NCBI GenBank assembly: GCA_028686135.1
Contig: JAQUCP010000022.1
Location: forward strand, 1-38,096
Length of the DNA: 38,096 bases
DNA from: UBA12481 sp012523435
GTDB taxonomy: Bacteria > Bacteroidota > Bacteroidia > Bacteroidales > UBA12481
Direction of reading: 5' to 3'
Part shown: piece by piece, positions 14,269 to 22,263 of the stretch
Layout of the letters: every line of letters starts with the position of its first letter
Position numbering within the stretch: position 1 is the first letter of the stretch
The notes under the pieces: model-generated
What the model saw: only the letters and a program-made list of their open reading frames with translations
Told to the model about the DNA's origin: nothing
The model's database searches: none
Position numbers and translations under genes: made by a program

Positions 14269-17200
14269 TTACGGATGAGGTTGGCTAATCAGTTTTAGTT
14301 TTCCCATCAGTCCATAATCAAAGAAGATATAATCCTGTCCACCAGGCTGTTGTGCCGGAGCCTGATTCCAGCTTGAGGGAGAATCAATCCACCCGGTCTG
14401 GATTCTGTGATGATAACCCAATGTATTCTTGAGTGTGCCGGTTACCCTCAACTCAACTGAATTGTCTCCAACCTTCAGGTGGTCAGTGATATCCAACTCC
14501 ATCGGATCCCAGGCTATGAGTCCCGCTTTCGCTCCATTAACCCATACTTCGGCAACCGATCCTTTCCAATCTTCTACTTGAAGCTTGTAGGTGGCATCTA
14601 AGTTATCAATATGATAATCAGATTGATAAGCTACCTGGTTGCTATAGAATGGCAATCCGGATTCGACCCAGCTGCCCAGGGCCATCTCTTTTGGAGCACT
14701 GATGGTGAAGCCCTTTTGAGCAGGCTCCAGGGAGAAATCTCCGAGGATGTAAATTGGCATGATCTCGGCAAAAACCGACATTCGATCCGCTGTCAGTTCA
14801 ATCATATTTTCACCTGGTTTAGCCAGATGACCGATTGAATAAACCGGGAAATGGCGGTCGAGCCACCAGGCGTCTTTTTGAGGCTCTATCGGAGTTCCGT
14901 TGATGGAGACAGTCCAGATGCCAGGTCTTTCGATTACGGCTGTCAGATCCTTCAGGAGATCGGGTGACAAGGAAGGATCGATAGTAAATCGGTAACGAGC
15001 TTTAAACCAAGTTGATGAATCGAAGTTATCCATTTCGAGGTATTGCTTCTTAAACTGGATCTTATGTTGCCAGGGATTTCCTGTTGGTAGTTCCGAAAAG
15101 GCAAACAGATCGTACATGGCATTCATGTAGTAAAGATCCTTCTTATTGAACTGTCGGGTCTCCAGCTCCAGATAATCAACGGTCAGTACATTTTCCTTCA
15201 ATCGCTTAATATTCAGTGAATCAAATGGTTCTAGTACGATGGCAGCGTTCTGGTTATATCCGGCTGAAGGTGTTATTTCGGCCGGTAGTCTGTTGGTTAT
15301 AACAAAAAGGCGACTCCCGGCGCCAGGCACTTCCGATTCAAAAGATACTTTGCCTGATTTCTTTGAAAACTTTACTTGAACTGCTAAGCCGGTCTGAAGA
15401 TCGATTTCGTACACCACTTTTCCGGGAATATTAGCTGAAATCCGTCCGGTGTGATCCAGGTCGGAGTTGACGACAAAGAGTAATTGCCCATCGTCCAGGT
15501 GTCTGCGTTGGTGGAAGATCTGTCCCTGATTCAGGTCAATCTGCCGGATATCGATATCCGGATTTTGGATTTCTGCTTTCAGGGGTTCCAGATCGGTGTT
15601 GTTGAGTCTGATCCACTGTTCCGGATAGCTGGCAGCTAGTTCGCCGACTTTCGGGTTCTGGGCACCGTCAATGTAATCAACTGAATCAGAGAGGGCCAGG
15701 ACCTTTCCACCAGCGGTCAGGTAGGATTCCAGGAGGTTTACGGAAGTTTCCTGCAGATTTCGCATGCCAGGGGGGATCACGATCAGGTTATAGGTACGCT
15801 GCCGAATGGTGAGACCTTTTGGTCCGGCATTTCCGAAACGTTTCATGACCTGTTCTGATCCGAGATCATACTCTATTTGCGCTGCTTCAAGGCTCTGTAT
15901 AAATGTTTTAAAGGTGGTGGACAGGTCGAGGATTCGTTTGTCATTTTTGGTCGCGCTATGGTACATCCAGGCTGTAGAGTTTGGCTGGAGAATGAGGGTA
16001 TTATTCACTTGTTCGCCGGTTGACATAGCGAGGCATATCCGGCCGATATAATCTCCCAGCATGGAGAAATTCTCCCACCAGGGCTCATGATAGCTGAATG
16101 TGGGCGGGTAGTCGTATTTCCTAACTCCCTGCATGCTGTAATAGGATAGATGTGGGTTGACGAAATTTACCCCCAGGGATACTTGCCAATCGACCAATCG
16201 TTTAAGCTCTTTAAAGCTGATTTGCCATCCGGCACCGCCCCAGGTTTCACTCAGGCGGCGGGTGGAGCCCGACTGGTTAGCGGCGCTGCCCAGTTCTCTG
16301 ACGGCTCTGGTGTTGCCCCACTGTTGATCCAATCCTCTGGGGTCATAGGAGCGTCCTAGCATATCGACTCCCGGCATTTGGTGGTACATATAGAAAGCTG
16401 ATTCATCGATGCCATCACCGGGGTAAGGCCATCCGTGTTCCCAATAGTGACCGGTCCAGGCTAAATTATTGGCTTCGGTATAGTCAAACCATGGCATTGC
16501 CCAACGGTCGAGGAACAGCTCCAGCATCAGAGTGAAATAGTCGTGCCTAACTTTCGTCCAATTTCCGGATTCGGTCACCAGTGAGGGAAGATTTTCTTTC
16601 AGGCTGTATCCCCAGCGCTGTTCAAACTGGTCGTAAAGATCAGGAGTCCAGCGGATTGCAGTTCCTCTACTTTTAGCAGCTTCCAGATTTGGCTCATCGG
16701 TGAAAACTCCTTTGATCACGCTGCCAAAGTCCTCACGGTTATACTTTTCGTATCCTTCCATGGTTACCCGCATGAAGGTGTCGGTCACTCCAGGATAGAG
16801 CAGATCGACATAGGGAAAACCTCCATACCACCAGGATTTCGTAGGGTGTGTTTTGTAAAACAGTTGGTAGGTACCCTCCTCTTCGCCCGGGAAGAGTGCT
16901 TCAACCTCCATATCAGCGGTATCCGACAGGTTAGTGATGAGTTTGTAGCCCAGTCCGGTTCCATGGCGATAGGAATCGGGGTAGCGATCCTGGACATGAC
17001 CGCCGGCAAATCCGCTGGGATACGAGTTTTCATCATAGATCCACACGTCCATTTCCAGTTTTCGGGCAACTTCAACGGTGTAGGTGAACAATCGATTCCA
17101 CTCTTCCGACAGGTATTCGGTAACCAATCCTGGCCTGGGGTGGACAAATACGCCTCCAACTCCTCCCTCCTTGAACTTCTTCATCTGAAAATCGATTTCC

Positions 17201-17382
17201 GATTCGGTGATCTGATCATTCCAATCCCAGAAAGGTGCTGGCCTGTAGGATGCCGGGGGATCTTGGATCAAGTCGAGCAGCTGAGTAGATGTCCGGATCT
17301 GTGATGAGTCAGTTTCTGTCTGGCAACTGGTGAATGTTATCGCAACTACCAGGATAGCAAGGAGTAGAGTTGATTTTTTCAT
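14269..17382 (-). CDS. Putative glycoside hydrolase lipoprotein, GH106-like (alpha-L-rhamnosidase type)
   Basis: A 1037-residue exported lipoprotein: the N-terminus MKKSTLLLAILVVAITFTSC ends in a lipobox cysteine at residue 20. The next part, 'PPASYRPAPFWDWNDQITESEIDFQMKKFKEGGVGGVFVHPRPGL', and 'MDVWIYDENSYPSGFAGG' are typical of large TIM-barrel enzymes annotated as GH106 or unclassified glycosyl hydrolases in Bacteroidota. The middle carries acidic barrel motifs ('GVFTDEPNLE', 'LSETWGGAGW'), and the C-terminal 300 residues are beta-sandwich modules ('WFKARYRFTID', 'AEVWVNGAKAGLIAWDPMELDITDHLK') like GH2 sugar-binding domains. GH106 enzymes cut alpha-L-rhamnosides from plant pectins and similar glycans. 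The hydrolase assignment is firm; family and substrate are tentative. It stands alone, with a promoter region shared divergently with the S24 regulator. Confidence 0.7.
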   Translation of the reverse strand: MKKSTLLLAILVVAITFTSCQTETDSSQIRTSTQLLDLIQDPPASYRPAPFWDWNDQITESEIDFQMKKFKEGGVGGVFVHPRPGLVTEYLSEEWNRLFTYTVEVARKLEMDVWIYDENSYPSGFAGGHVQDRYPDSYRHGTGLGYKLITNLSDTADMEVEALFPGEEEGTYQLFYKTHPTKSWWYGGFPYVDLLYPGVTDTFMRVTMEGYEKYNREDFGSVIKGVFTDEPNLEAAKSRGTAIRWTPDLYDQFEQRWGYSLKENLPSLVTESGNWTKVRHDYFTLMLELFLDRWAMPWFDYTEANNLAWTGHYWEHGWPYPGDGIDESAFYMYHQMPGVDMLGRSYDPRGLDQQWGNTRAVRELGSAANQSGSTRRLSETWGGAGWQISFKELKRLVDWQVSLGVNFVNPHLSYYSMQGVRKYDYPPTFSYHEPWWENFSMLGDYIGRICLAMSTGEQVNNTLILQPNSTAWMYHSATKNDKRILDLSTTFKTFIQSLEAAQIEYDLGSEQVMKRFGNAGPKGLTIRQRTYNLIVIPPGMRNLQETSVNLLESYLTAGGKVLALSDSVDYIDGAQNPKVGELAASYPEQWIRLNNTDLEPLKAEIQNPDIDIRQIDLNQGQIFHQRRHLDDGQLLFVVNSDLDHTGRISANIPGKVVYEIDLQTGLAVQVKFSKKSGKVSFESEVPGAGSRLFVITNRLPAEITPSAGYNQNAAIVLEPFDSLNIKRLKENVLTVDYLELETRQFNKKDLYYMNAMYDLFAFSELPTGNPWQHKIQFKKQYLEMDNFDSSTWFKARYRFTIDPSLSPDLLKDLTAVIERPGIWTVSINGTPIEPQKDAWWLDRHFPVYSIGHLAKPGENMIELTADRMSVFAEIMPIYILGDFSLEPAQKGFTISAPKEMALGSWVESGLPFYSNQVAYQSDYHIDNLDATYKLQVEDWKGSVAEVWVNGAKAGLIAWDPMELDITDHLKVGDNSVELRVTGTLKNTLGYHHRIQTGWIDSPSSWNQAPAQQPGGQDYIFFDYGLMGKLKLISQPHP

Positions 17383-17485
17383 GGTTTTATTAAGATAAAA
17401 TCGATCAAAAACAGTGTGGAAAGTTAGTAATCCTTAGGGAGAAAAGGATCATGTCTAATGGGAAAAATGATTAAAAGATAACCAA

Positions 17486-17512
17486 TATTTTGTTTAAATT
17501 TCGGGCAAAATA
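17486..17512. promoter_or_regulatory. Inverted repeat before the S24 regulator, candidate autoregulatory operator
   Basis: A perfect 7-bp inverted repeat, TATTTTG at 17486-17492 and CAAAATA at 17506-17512, with a 13-base spacer; it ends eight bases before the ATG at 17521. Dyad sites of this size are normal for dimeric XRE/LexA-like repressors, and its place just before the regulator suits self-repression. The half-site is related to the ATTTTG in the dnaE element, but that sequence is also part of common -7 boxes, so the link is weak. Confidence 0.45.
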
Positions 17513-17520
17513 ATCTGATC

Positions 17521-18333
17521 ATGTTTGTGCATCAAAACATCAAACTCCTAAGAAAGAGGAGAAAGCGCACCCAGGATGAGGTAGCGGCTTTTCTTGGATT
17601 AAAACGATCGACCTATTCTGGGTATGAAAATCAAGTAGCGGAGCCTGGAATTGAGGAGTTGATCAAGTTTGCCGACTATTTTCGGATTTCGATGGATACT
17701 CTTGTGCGAGTGGATCTTACAGCTCTCTCGGAGAGCCAGTTATCGGAGTTGGAAAACGGTTTCGATGTTTATGTTAGAGGTAGCAGGCTTCGGGTTCTGG
17801 CCACTACGGTAGATCTGGAGAATCGTGATAACATCGAATTGGTGGGAGAGAAGGCCAAAGCCGGCTATAAGCGTGGGTATGCAGATCCGGAATATATTCG
17901 CGAGCTTCCTGTCTTTCAGCTTCCTTTTCTTTCTTCAGAGCGAAAATACCGAACCTTTCAAATCAGTGGTGATTCCATGAAGCCCATTCCTGATGGTGCC
18001 TATGTGACGGGTGAGTTTATTGAAAACTGGGAGCATCTAAAAGATGGCGATCCCTGTATCATTCTAACCCGGGAGGAAGGGTTGGTGTTTAAGCTAATTC
18101 AAAAGGATTTCCGGAATCGGCGGTTCGTTTTGCATTCGTTAAATCGTGAATATCAGTCATTTCCGGTTGAAGTGGATGATATTACCGAAATCTGGAAATT
18201 TATTCACTATATCAGCAGTGAAATGCCCGACCAGATTCCTCCGGAGCAGGAGTTGTACCATGCCATTGCGAATCTCCAGCGGGATGTTCAGGAGTTAAAA
18301 CTTGCCCAGGAATCTAATCCGGGTGAAATCTAA
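17521..18333 (+). CDS. XRE-family regulator with S24 (LexA-like) self-cleavage domain
   Basis: A 270-residue LexA/CI-like repressor. An N-terminal helix-turn-helix of the Cro/CI type covers about residues 6-62 ('IKLLRKRRKRTQDEVAAFLGLKRSTYSGYENQVAEP'). A linker holds the probable cleavage bond Ala114-Gly115 in K-A-K-A-G-Y, followed by the S24 peptidase domain with Ser152 in 'ISGDSMKP' and Lys191 in 'VFKLI'. The Ser-Lys spacing of 39 is close to LexA and UmuD (37). A further C-terminal stretch after residue 235 ('LYHAIANLQRDVQELKLAQE') looks like a coiled coil and may help dimerise it. It precedes a UvrC/Cho-like nuclease by 11 bases, and two translesion polymerases lie within 11 kb, so it is the best candidate for local SOS control. 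Bacteroidota often use such proteins instead of classic LexA. Confidence 0.9.
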   Translation: MFVHQNIKLLRKRRKRTQDEVAAFLGLKRSTYSGYENQVAEPGIEELIKFADYFRISMDTLVRVDLTALSESQLSELENGFDVYVRGSRLRVLATTVDLENRDNIELVGEKAKAGYKRGYADPEYIRELPVFQLPFLSSERKYRTFQISGDSMKPIPDGAYVTGEFIENWEHLKDGDPCIILTREEGLVFKLIQKDFRNRRFVLHSLNREYQSFPVEVDDITEIWKFIHYISSEMPDQIPPEQELYHAIANLQRDVQELKLAQESNPGEI

Positions 18334-18344
18334 TCCAGCTGATC

Positions 18345-19703
18345 GTGTTTGCTGTTATTGACATAGAAACAACGGGTGGCAGCCCGAAATCGGATAAGAT
18401 CACTGAAATTGCGATCTATATCCATGATGGGCTTCAGATTGTAGATGAGTTTGTGACTCTGGTTAATCCAGAGATCAGGATACCCTATTTTATCACGGGT
18501 TTGACTGGCATCACGAATGAGATGGTAGCTGATGCACCCCGGTTTTTTGAGATTGCCCGTAAGGTGGTTGAAATGACGGAGGGGAACGTATTTGTTGCGC
18601 ACAATGTCAATTTTGACTACAGCTTCCTTCGCCAGGAGTTCAAGAGTCTTGGATTTGAGTATAATCGTAAAACATTGGATACGATCCGCTTGGCGCGTCA
18701 GGTGGTTCCTGGTCTCAAGTCTTACTCCTTGGGCAAGTTGTGTGATTCGCTTAGCATTCCTCTGAATGGAAGGCATCGGGCGGGTGGAGATGCCCTGGCA
18801 ACAGTCAGGTTACTGGAGGAACTCCTGAATAGGGATCGTAAGAATGTGGCAGCCAAAATATTAAAACCAGGATACCCCGAAGGATTAAATGAGCATCTGA
18901 GCAAGAAGAAGCTAGATCGCTTACCGGAGGAGACCGGAGTCTATTATTTTTGGGATGAGCGGGGTGAGCTGATCTATATTGGGAAAAGCAAGAATATTCG
19001 TACCAGGGTCTTTCAACATCTTCACAACCAAACTACCCAAAAGGCCATGGAGATGCGCGACCGGATAGCGGAGATAACCTGGGAACTTACAGGAAATGAG
19101 CTAATTGCGTTGCTATTGGAGTCTGATGAAATCAAAAAGCTTAAACCGATATACAACCGAGCGCAACGCCGGAATATCTGGAATTTTGCTCTCTTTACTT
19201 ATACTGATCATCAGGGTTATATTCGTTTTTCGATAGGGAAGACTGAAGGAGAAAATCCTCCGGTTTGCACCTTCACCTCCAAGCGTGAGGGGCGCGACCT
19301 ACTGGCCGACTGGGTTCAGCAGTACCAACTGTGCCCAAAACTCGCCGGCCTTTACGAGTCAGGAGGAGCCTGTTTTCATCGTGGCATCGGTGAATGCCGA
19401 GGTGCTTGTACTGGAGAGGAGAGTGCTGACGATTACAATCAGCGGGCTAAGCTGTTATTGGATCGATTTGAATATGAACACGATGATTTTCTGATACTTG
19501 ACCAAGGAAGGAAGCCTGAAGAGGTGGCAGTGGTGTGTATTGAACATGGACAATATCGAGGATTTGGTTTTACCTCTGCTGAGAATGAAGGCAATCCGGA
19601 TGTATTAAGGGATTCAATTTGCTTTTACTCTGATAATCGAGACATTCATTCTCTGATAAGGTTATATTTGCGAAAAAACAAGGTTAAAATCATTCCTTTA
19701 TGA
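18345..19703 (+). CDS. DnaQ-like exonuclease fused to GIY-YIG (UvrC/Cho-like) nuclease
   Basis: A 452-residue two-nuclease protein. Residues 1 to about 165 form a DEDDh 3'-5' exonuclease: D-I-E at 6-8, 'HNVNFD' with His86 and Asp91, and 'HRAGGDA' with His144 and Asp149. Residues about 190-275 form a GIY-YIG domain: 'GVYYF' at 198-202, 'YIGKSKN' at 211-217, and the metal glutamate in 'LLLESDE' near 259. Next is a Cys cluster C330-x12-C343-x7-C351-x3-C355 in a region reading 'CFHRGIGECRGACTGE', matching the cluster region of UvrC, for which a 4Fe-4S centre is known in E. coli. UvrC's RNase H-like second nuclease half is absent, as in Cho. The start is a GTG, 11 bases after the S24 regulator; a nucleotide-excision role under SOS control is inferred. 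Confidence 0.88.
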   Translation: MFAVIDIETTGGSPKSDKITEIAIYIHDGLQIVDEFVTLVNPEIRIPYFITGLTGITNEMVADAPRFFEIARKVVEMTEGNVFVAHNVNFDYSFLRQEFKSLGFEYNRKTLDTIRLARQVVPGLKSYSLGKLCDSLSIPLNGRHRAGGDALATVRLLEELLNRDRKNVAAKILKPGYPEGLNEHLSKKKLDRLPEETGVYYFWDERGELIYIGKSKNIRTRVFQHLHNQTTQKAMEMRDRIAEITWELTGNELIALLLESDEIKKLKPIYNRAQRRNIWNFALFTYTDHQGYIRFSIGKTEGENPPVCTFTSKREGRDLLADWVQQYQLCPKLAGLYESGGACFHRGIGECRGACTGEESADDYNQRAKLLLDRFEYEHDDFLILDQGRKPEEVAVVCIEHGQYRGFGFTSAENEGNPDVLRDSICFYSDNRDIHSLIRLYLRKNKVKIIPL

Positions 19704-19921
19704 TCCTCTGCGGAATTCTCGGTGTTTTTGAGATCGTCATTATTCTGATATTCATGGTCCTTGTGATTTTCCCGGCTGTAAAGATGGTCTCAGCCAGGAG
19801 ACGGAATTCTCAGTATACCGAAAAGCTCGACCAGCTGGAGCGCCTGGAACGGCTGTTCCGCGATGGCTCGATCAGTCAAAAGGAATATAATCGCCAGAAG
19901 AAAAAGCTCTTCAAAAAGTAA
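19700..19921 (+). CDS. Small membrane protein with SHOCT-like C-terminus
   Basis: A 73-residue protein with one N-terminal membrane helix (about residues 5-27, 'LGVFEIVIILIFMVLVIFPAV') and a charged helical end 'LDQLERLERLFRDGSISQKEYNRQKKKLF', which fits the SHOCT pattern (helix, D-G-x-I-S/T turn, E-Y/F, K-K-K-L). SHOCT tails are oligomerisation or binding modules found on many small proteins; no activity is known. Its ATG overlaps the stop of the nuclease gene by four bases (ATGA), so it is translated with the regulator-nuclease pair. GH92 follows after 44 bases on the same strand. Confidence 0.75.
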   Translation: MILCGILGVFEIVIILIFMVLVIFPAVKMVSARRRNSQYTEKLDQLERLERLFRDGSISQKEYNRQKKKLFKK

Positions 19922-19965
19922 GAACATGCTGGCAGCCGAATCCGAAAAAATAAATTGAAAACGAT

Positions 19966-22260
19966 ATGAGAAAACTATCGATTTTGTTGTTATTTGCAGT
20001 TGCTCTAACTGCTTGTAATTCAGAAAGTAAAAGTGTAACTGGGCCGCAGCGCGATCTGGTTGATCTGGTTAATCCGCTGGTTGGAACCGAGTCGTCCTAC
20101 GAGTTATCCAACGGAAATACGTATCCGGCGGTAGCCGTTCCCTGGGGCATGAATTTCTGGACCCCACAAACCGGCAAGATCGGGAATGGATGGGGTTACA
20201 CGTATCAGTCGGATAGCATCCGGGGGATCAAACAGACGCATCAGCCCAGTCCCTGGATCAATGATTATGGTGCTTTTTCCTTTATGGCTGTTACTGGTGA
20301 GCTTCGTGCCGATCAGAATTCAAGGGCATCCAGCTTTAGTCACGATCGGGAGATTGCCAAGCCCGACTATTATTCTGTTTTTCTACAAGATTATGATGTT
20401 ACTGCGGAGGTGACTCCTACGGAGCGGGCAGCAATTTTCCGTTTTACCTTTCCCGAAAACGAGCAGTCCTGGATCATTCTGGATGCTTTTCATAAGGGCT
20501 CCAGGGTCATGATTATCCCGGAAGAACAGAAAATCATCGGTTATGCCCGGAACAATTCCGGCGGGGTACCGGAGAACTTTGCCAACTACTTCGTGGCAAT
20601 ATTTGACAAGCCATTTGAGGAGTTTGGAACATTTAAAGGAAATCTGAACGAGCTCGGTAGCTTGGAAGCGGAAGGGAGACATACAGGGGCGTTTGTTCGC
20701 TTTAAAACCACAGATGGCGAGATTGTTCATGTGAAAGTGGCCTCCTCCTTTATCAGCCCCGAACAGGCTGAGCTGAATCTTTCCAGGGAAGTTGGTGAGC
20801 GGGGTTTTGATGAGATAAGACAGTTGGCCAGGGATTCATGGAATGAGAAGATGAACCGGATCTGGGTTGATGGTGGTACGGAGGATGAGCAGATCATATT
20901 CTATACCGCACTGTATCGTACTCTCTTGTTTCCCAGGCAGTTTCATGAATATGACGCGACGAATGCTGTTGTTCATTATAGTCCTTACAATGGCGAGGTT
21001 CTCCCAGGATATATGTACACCGATAACGGATTCTGGGATACCTTCAGGGGTGTCTTCCCATTTTTCACCCTGGTATACCCGGAGCACAATGCACGGGTGA
21101 TGGAAGGGCTGGCAAATACCTATAAAGAGAGTGGCTGGTTGCCTGAATGGGCTTCGCCGGGTCATCGGAATTGTATGGTTGGGTCTAATTCGGCAGCTAT
21201 CATTGCCGACTCCTATTTGAAAGGTATTCGCGGGTATGACATTGAGACGTTATACGAGGCTATTTTGAAAAACACGGAAAACGAGGGGCCGCTGACCTCT
21301 GTTGGTCGAGCTGGTGTTGACTACTACAACCGTTTAGGGTATATTCCGTATGATGTTCATATTAACGAGAATGCAGCCCGGACACTGGAGTACGCTTATG
21401 CTGATTTTACCATCTGGAAACTGGCGAAAGAACTGGGTCGCCCGGCCGACGAGATTGAACGTTTTAAACAGCGTGCTCAGAACTACCAGAATCTGTTTGA
21501 TCCTTCCACCAACTTCATGCGTGGTCGCAATGAAGATGGCAGCTGGCAGTCACCCTTCATCCCGGAAGCATGGGGTGGCGCTTTCACGGAAGGAAGCAGC
21601 TGGCACTATACCTGGTCAGTTTTTCACGATCCAGCCGGGTTGGCCGAGTTGATGGGTGGTGACGAAGCTTTTGTCGCCAAACTGGACTCGGTATTCTCGA
21701 TGCCTCCGATCTTTGATTATTCCTATTATGGCATTCAAATTCATGAGATTACCGAAATGGTTCTTGGGAACATGGGCCAGTATGCCCATGGAAATCAGCC
21801 GATTCAGCATGCCATCTATCTGTATAACTACGCCGGAGCACCCTGGAAGGCTCAGTATCATCTGCGCGACGTGATGAGTAAGCTTTATGGCGCTGGTCCG
21901 GATGGTCTGTGTGGTGATGAGGACAATGGTCAGACCTCGGCCTGGTATGTCTTTTCAGCCATTGGATTCTATTCGGTGTGCCCCGGTCAGCCTGAATATG
22001 TGATTGGTTCACCGCTGTTTAATAAGATCACACTGAATTTGGATAATGGTAAACAGTTTATCATTGAAGCCGGGAATAACTCGCCTGAGAACGTGTACAT
22101 CAACTTTGCCAGCCTGAATGGAAAGGACTACACGAAAAACTTCCTTCGTCATGATGACATTCGTAAAGGAGGTTTACTGCGTTTTGAGATGAGCGCGGAG
22201 CCGAATAAGACCAGGGGAATTGCTTTGGAAGACCGGCCTTACAGTATGAGCCAGGAATAG
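19966..22260 (+). CDS. GH92 exo-alpha-mannosidase lipoprotein
   Basis: A calcium-dependent inverting alpha-mannosidase that trims mannose from N-glycans or mannans outside or in the periplasm. The 764-residue product begins with a lipoprotein signal, lipobox L-T-A-C at about residue 17. GH92 hallmarks are all present: 'VNPLVGTESSYELSNGNTYPAVAVPWGMNFWTPQTG', 'NGFWDTFRGVFPFFTLVYP', 'FTEGSSWHYTWSVFHD' with Glu542, 'HGNQPIQHAIYLYNYAG', and 'CGDEDNGQTSAWYVFSAIGFY' with Asp651 and Asp653. Those acids line up with the catalytic acid Glu533 and the Asp642/Asp644 pair of BT3990 at a constant offset of nine, so the enzyme should be active. It is transcribed with or just after the SHOCT gene and converges on GH172 with a three-base gap. 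No SusC/SusD pair is nearby. Confidence 0.95.
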   Translation: MRKLSILLLFAVALTACNSESKSVTGPQRDLVDLVNPLVGTESSYELSNGNTYPAVAVPWGMNFWTPQTGKIGNGWGYTYQSDSIRGIKQTHQPSPWINDYGAFSFMAVTGELRADQNSRASSFSHDREIAKPDYYSVFLQDYDVTAEVTPTERAAIFRFTFPENEQSWIILDAFHKGSRVMIIPEEQKIIGYARNNSGGVPENFANYFVAIFDKPFEEFGTFKGNLNELGSLEAEGRHTGAFVRFKTTDGEIVHVKVASSFISPEQAELNLSREVGERGFDEIRQLARDSWNEKMNRIWVDGGTEDEQIIFYTALYRTLLFPRQFHEYDATNAVVHYSPYNGEVLPGYMYTDNGFWDTFRGVFPFFTLVYPEHNARVMEGLANTYKESGWLPEWASPGHRNCMVGSNSAAIIADSYLKGIRGYDIETLYEAILKNTENEGPLTSVGRAGVDYYNRLGYIPYDVHINENAARTLEYAYADFTIWKLAKELGRPADEIERFKQRAQNYQNLFDPSTNFMRGRNEDGSWQSPFIPEAWGGAFTEGSSWHYTWSVFHDPAGLAELMGGDEAFVAKLDSVFSMPPIFDYSYYGIQIHEITEMVLGNMGQYAHGNQPIQHAIYLYNYAGAPWKAQYHLRDVMSKLYGAGPDGLCGDEDNGQTSAWYVFSAIGFYSVCPGQPEYVIGSPLFNKITLNLDNGKQFIIEAGNNSPENVYINFASLNGKDYTKNFLRHDDIRKGGLLRFEMSAEPNKTRGIALEDRPYSMSQE

Positions 22261-22263
22261 GGA

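Noticed and set aside
17396..17415. GATCAAAA near the GH106-like start as a third copy of the dnaE/dinB element
   Set aside because: Only the short core matches; the T-G-A-T and ATAATATAA blocks are missing.
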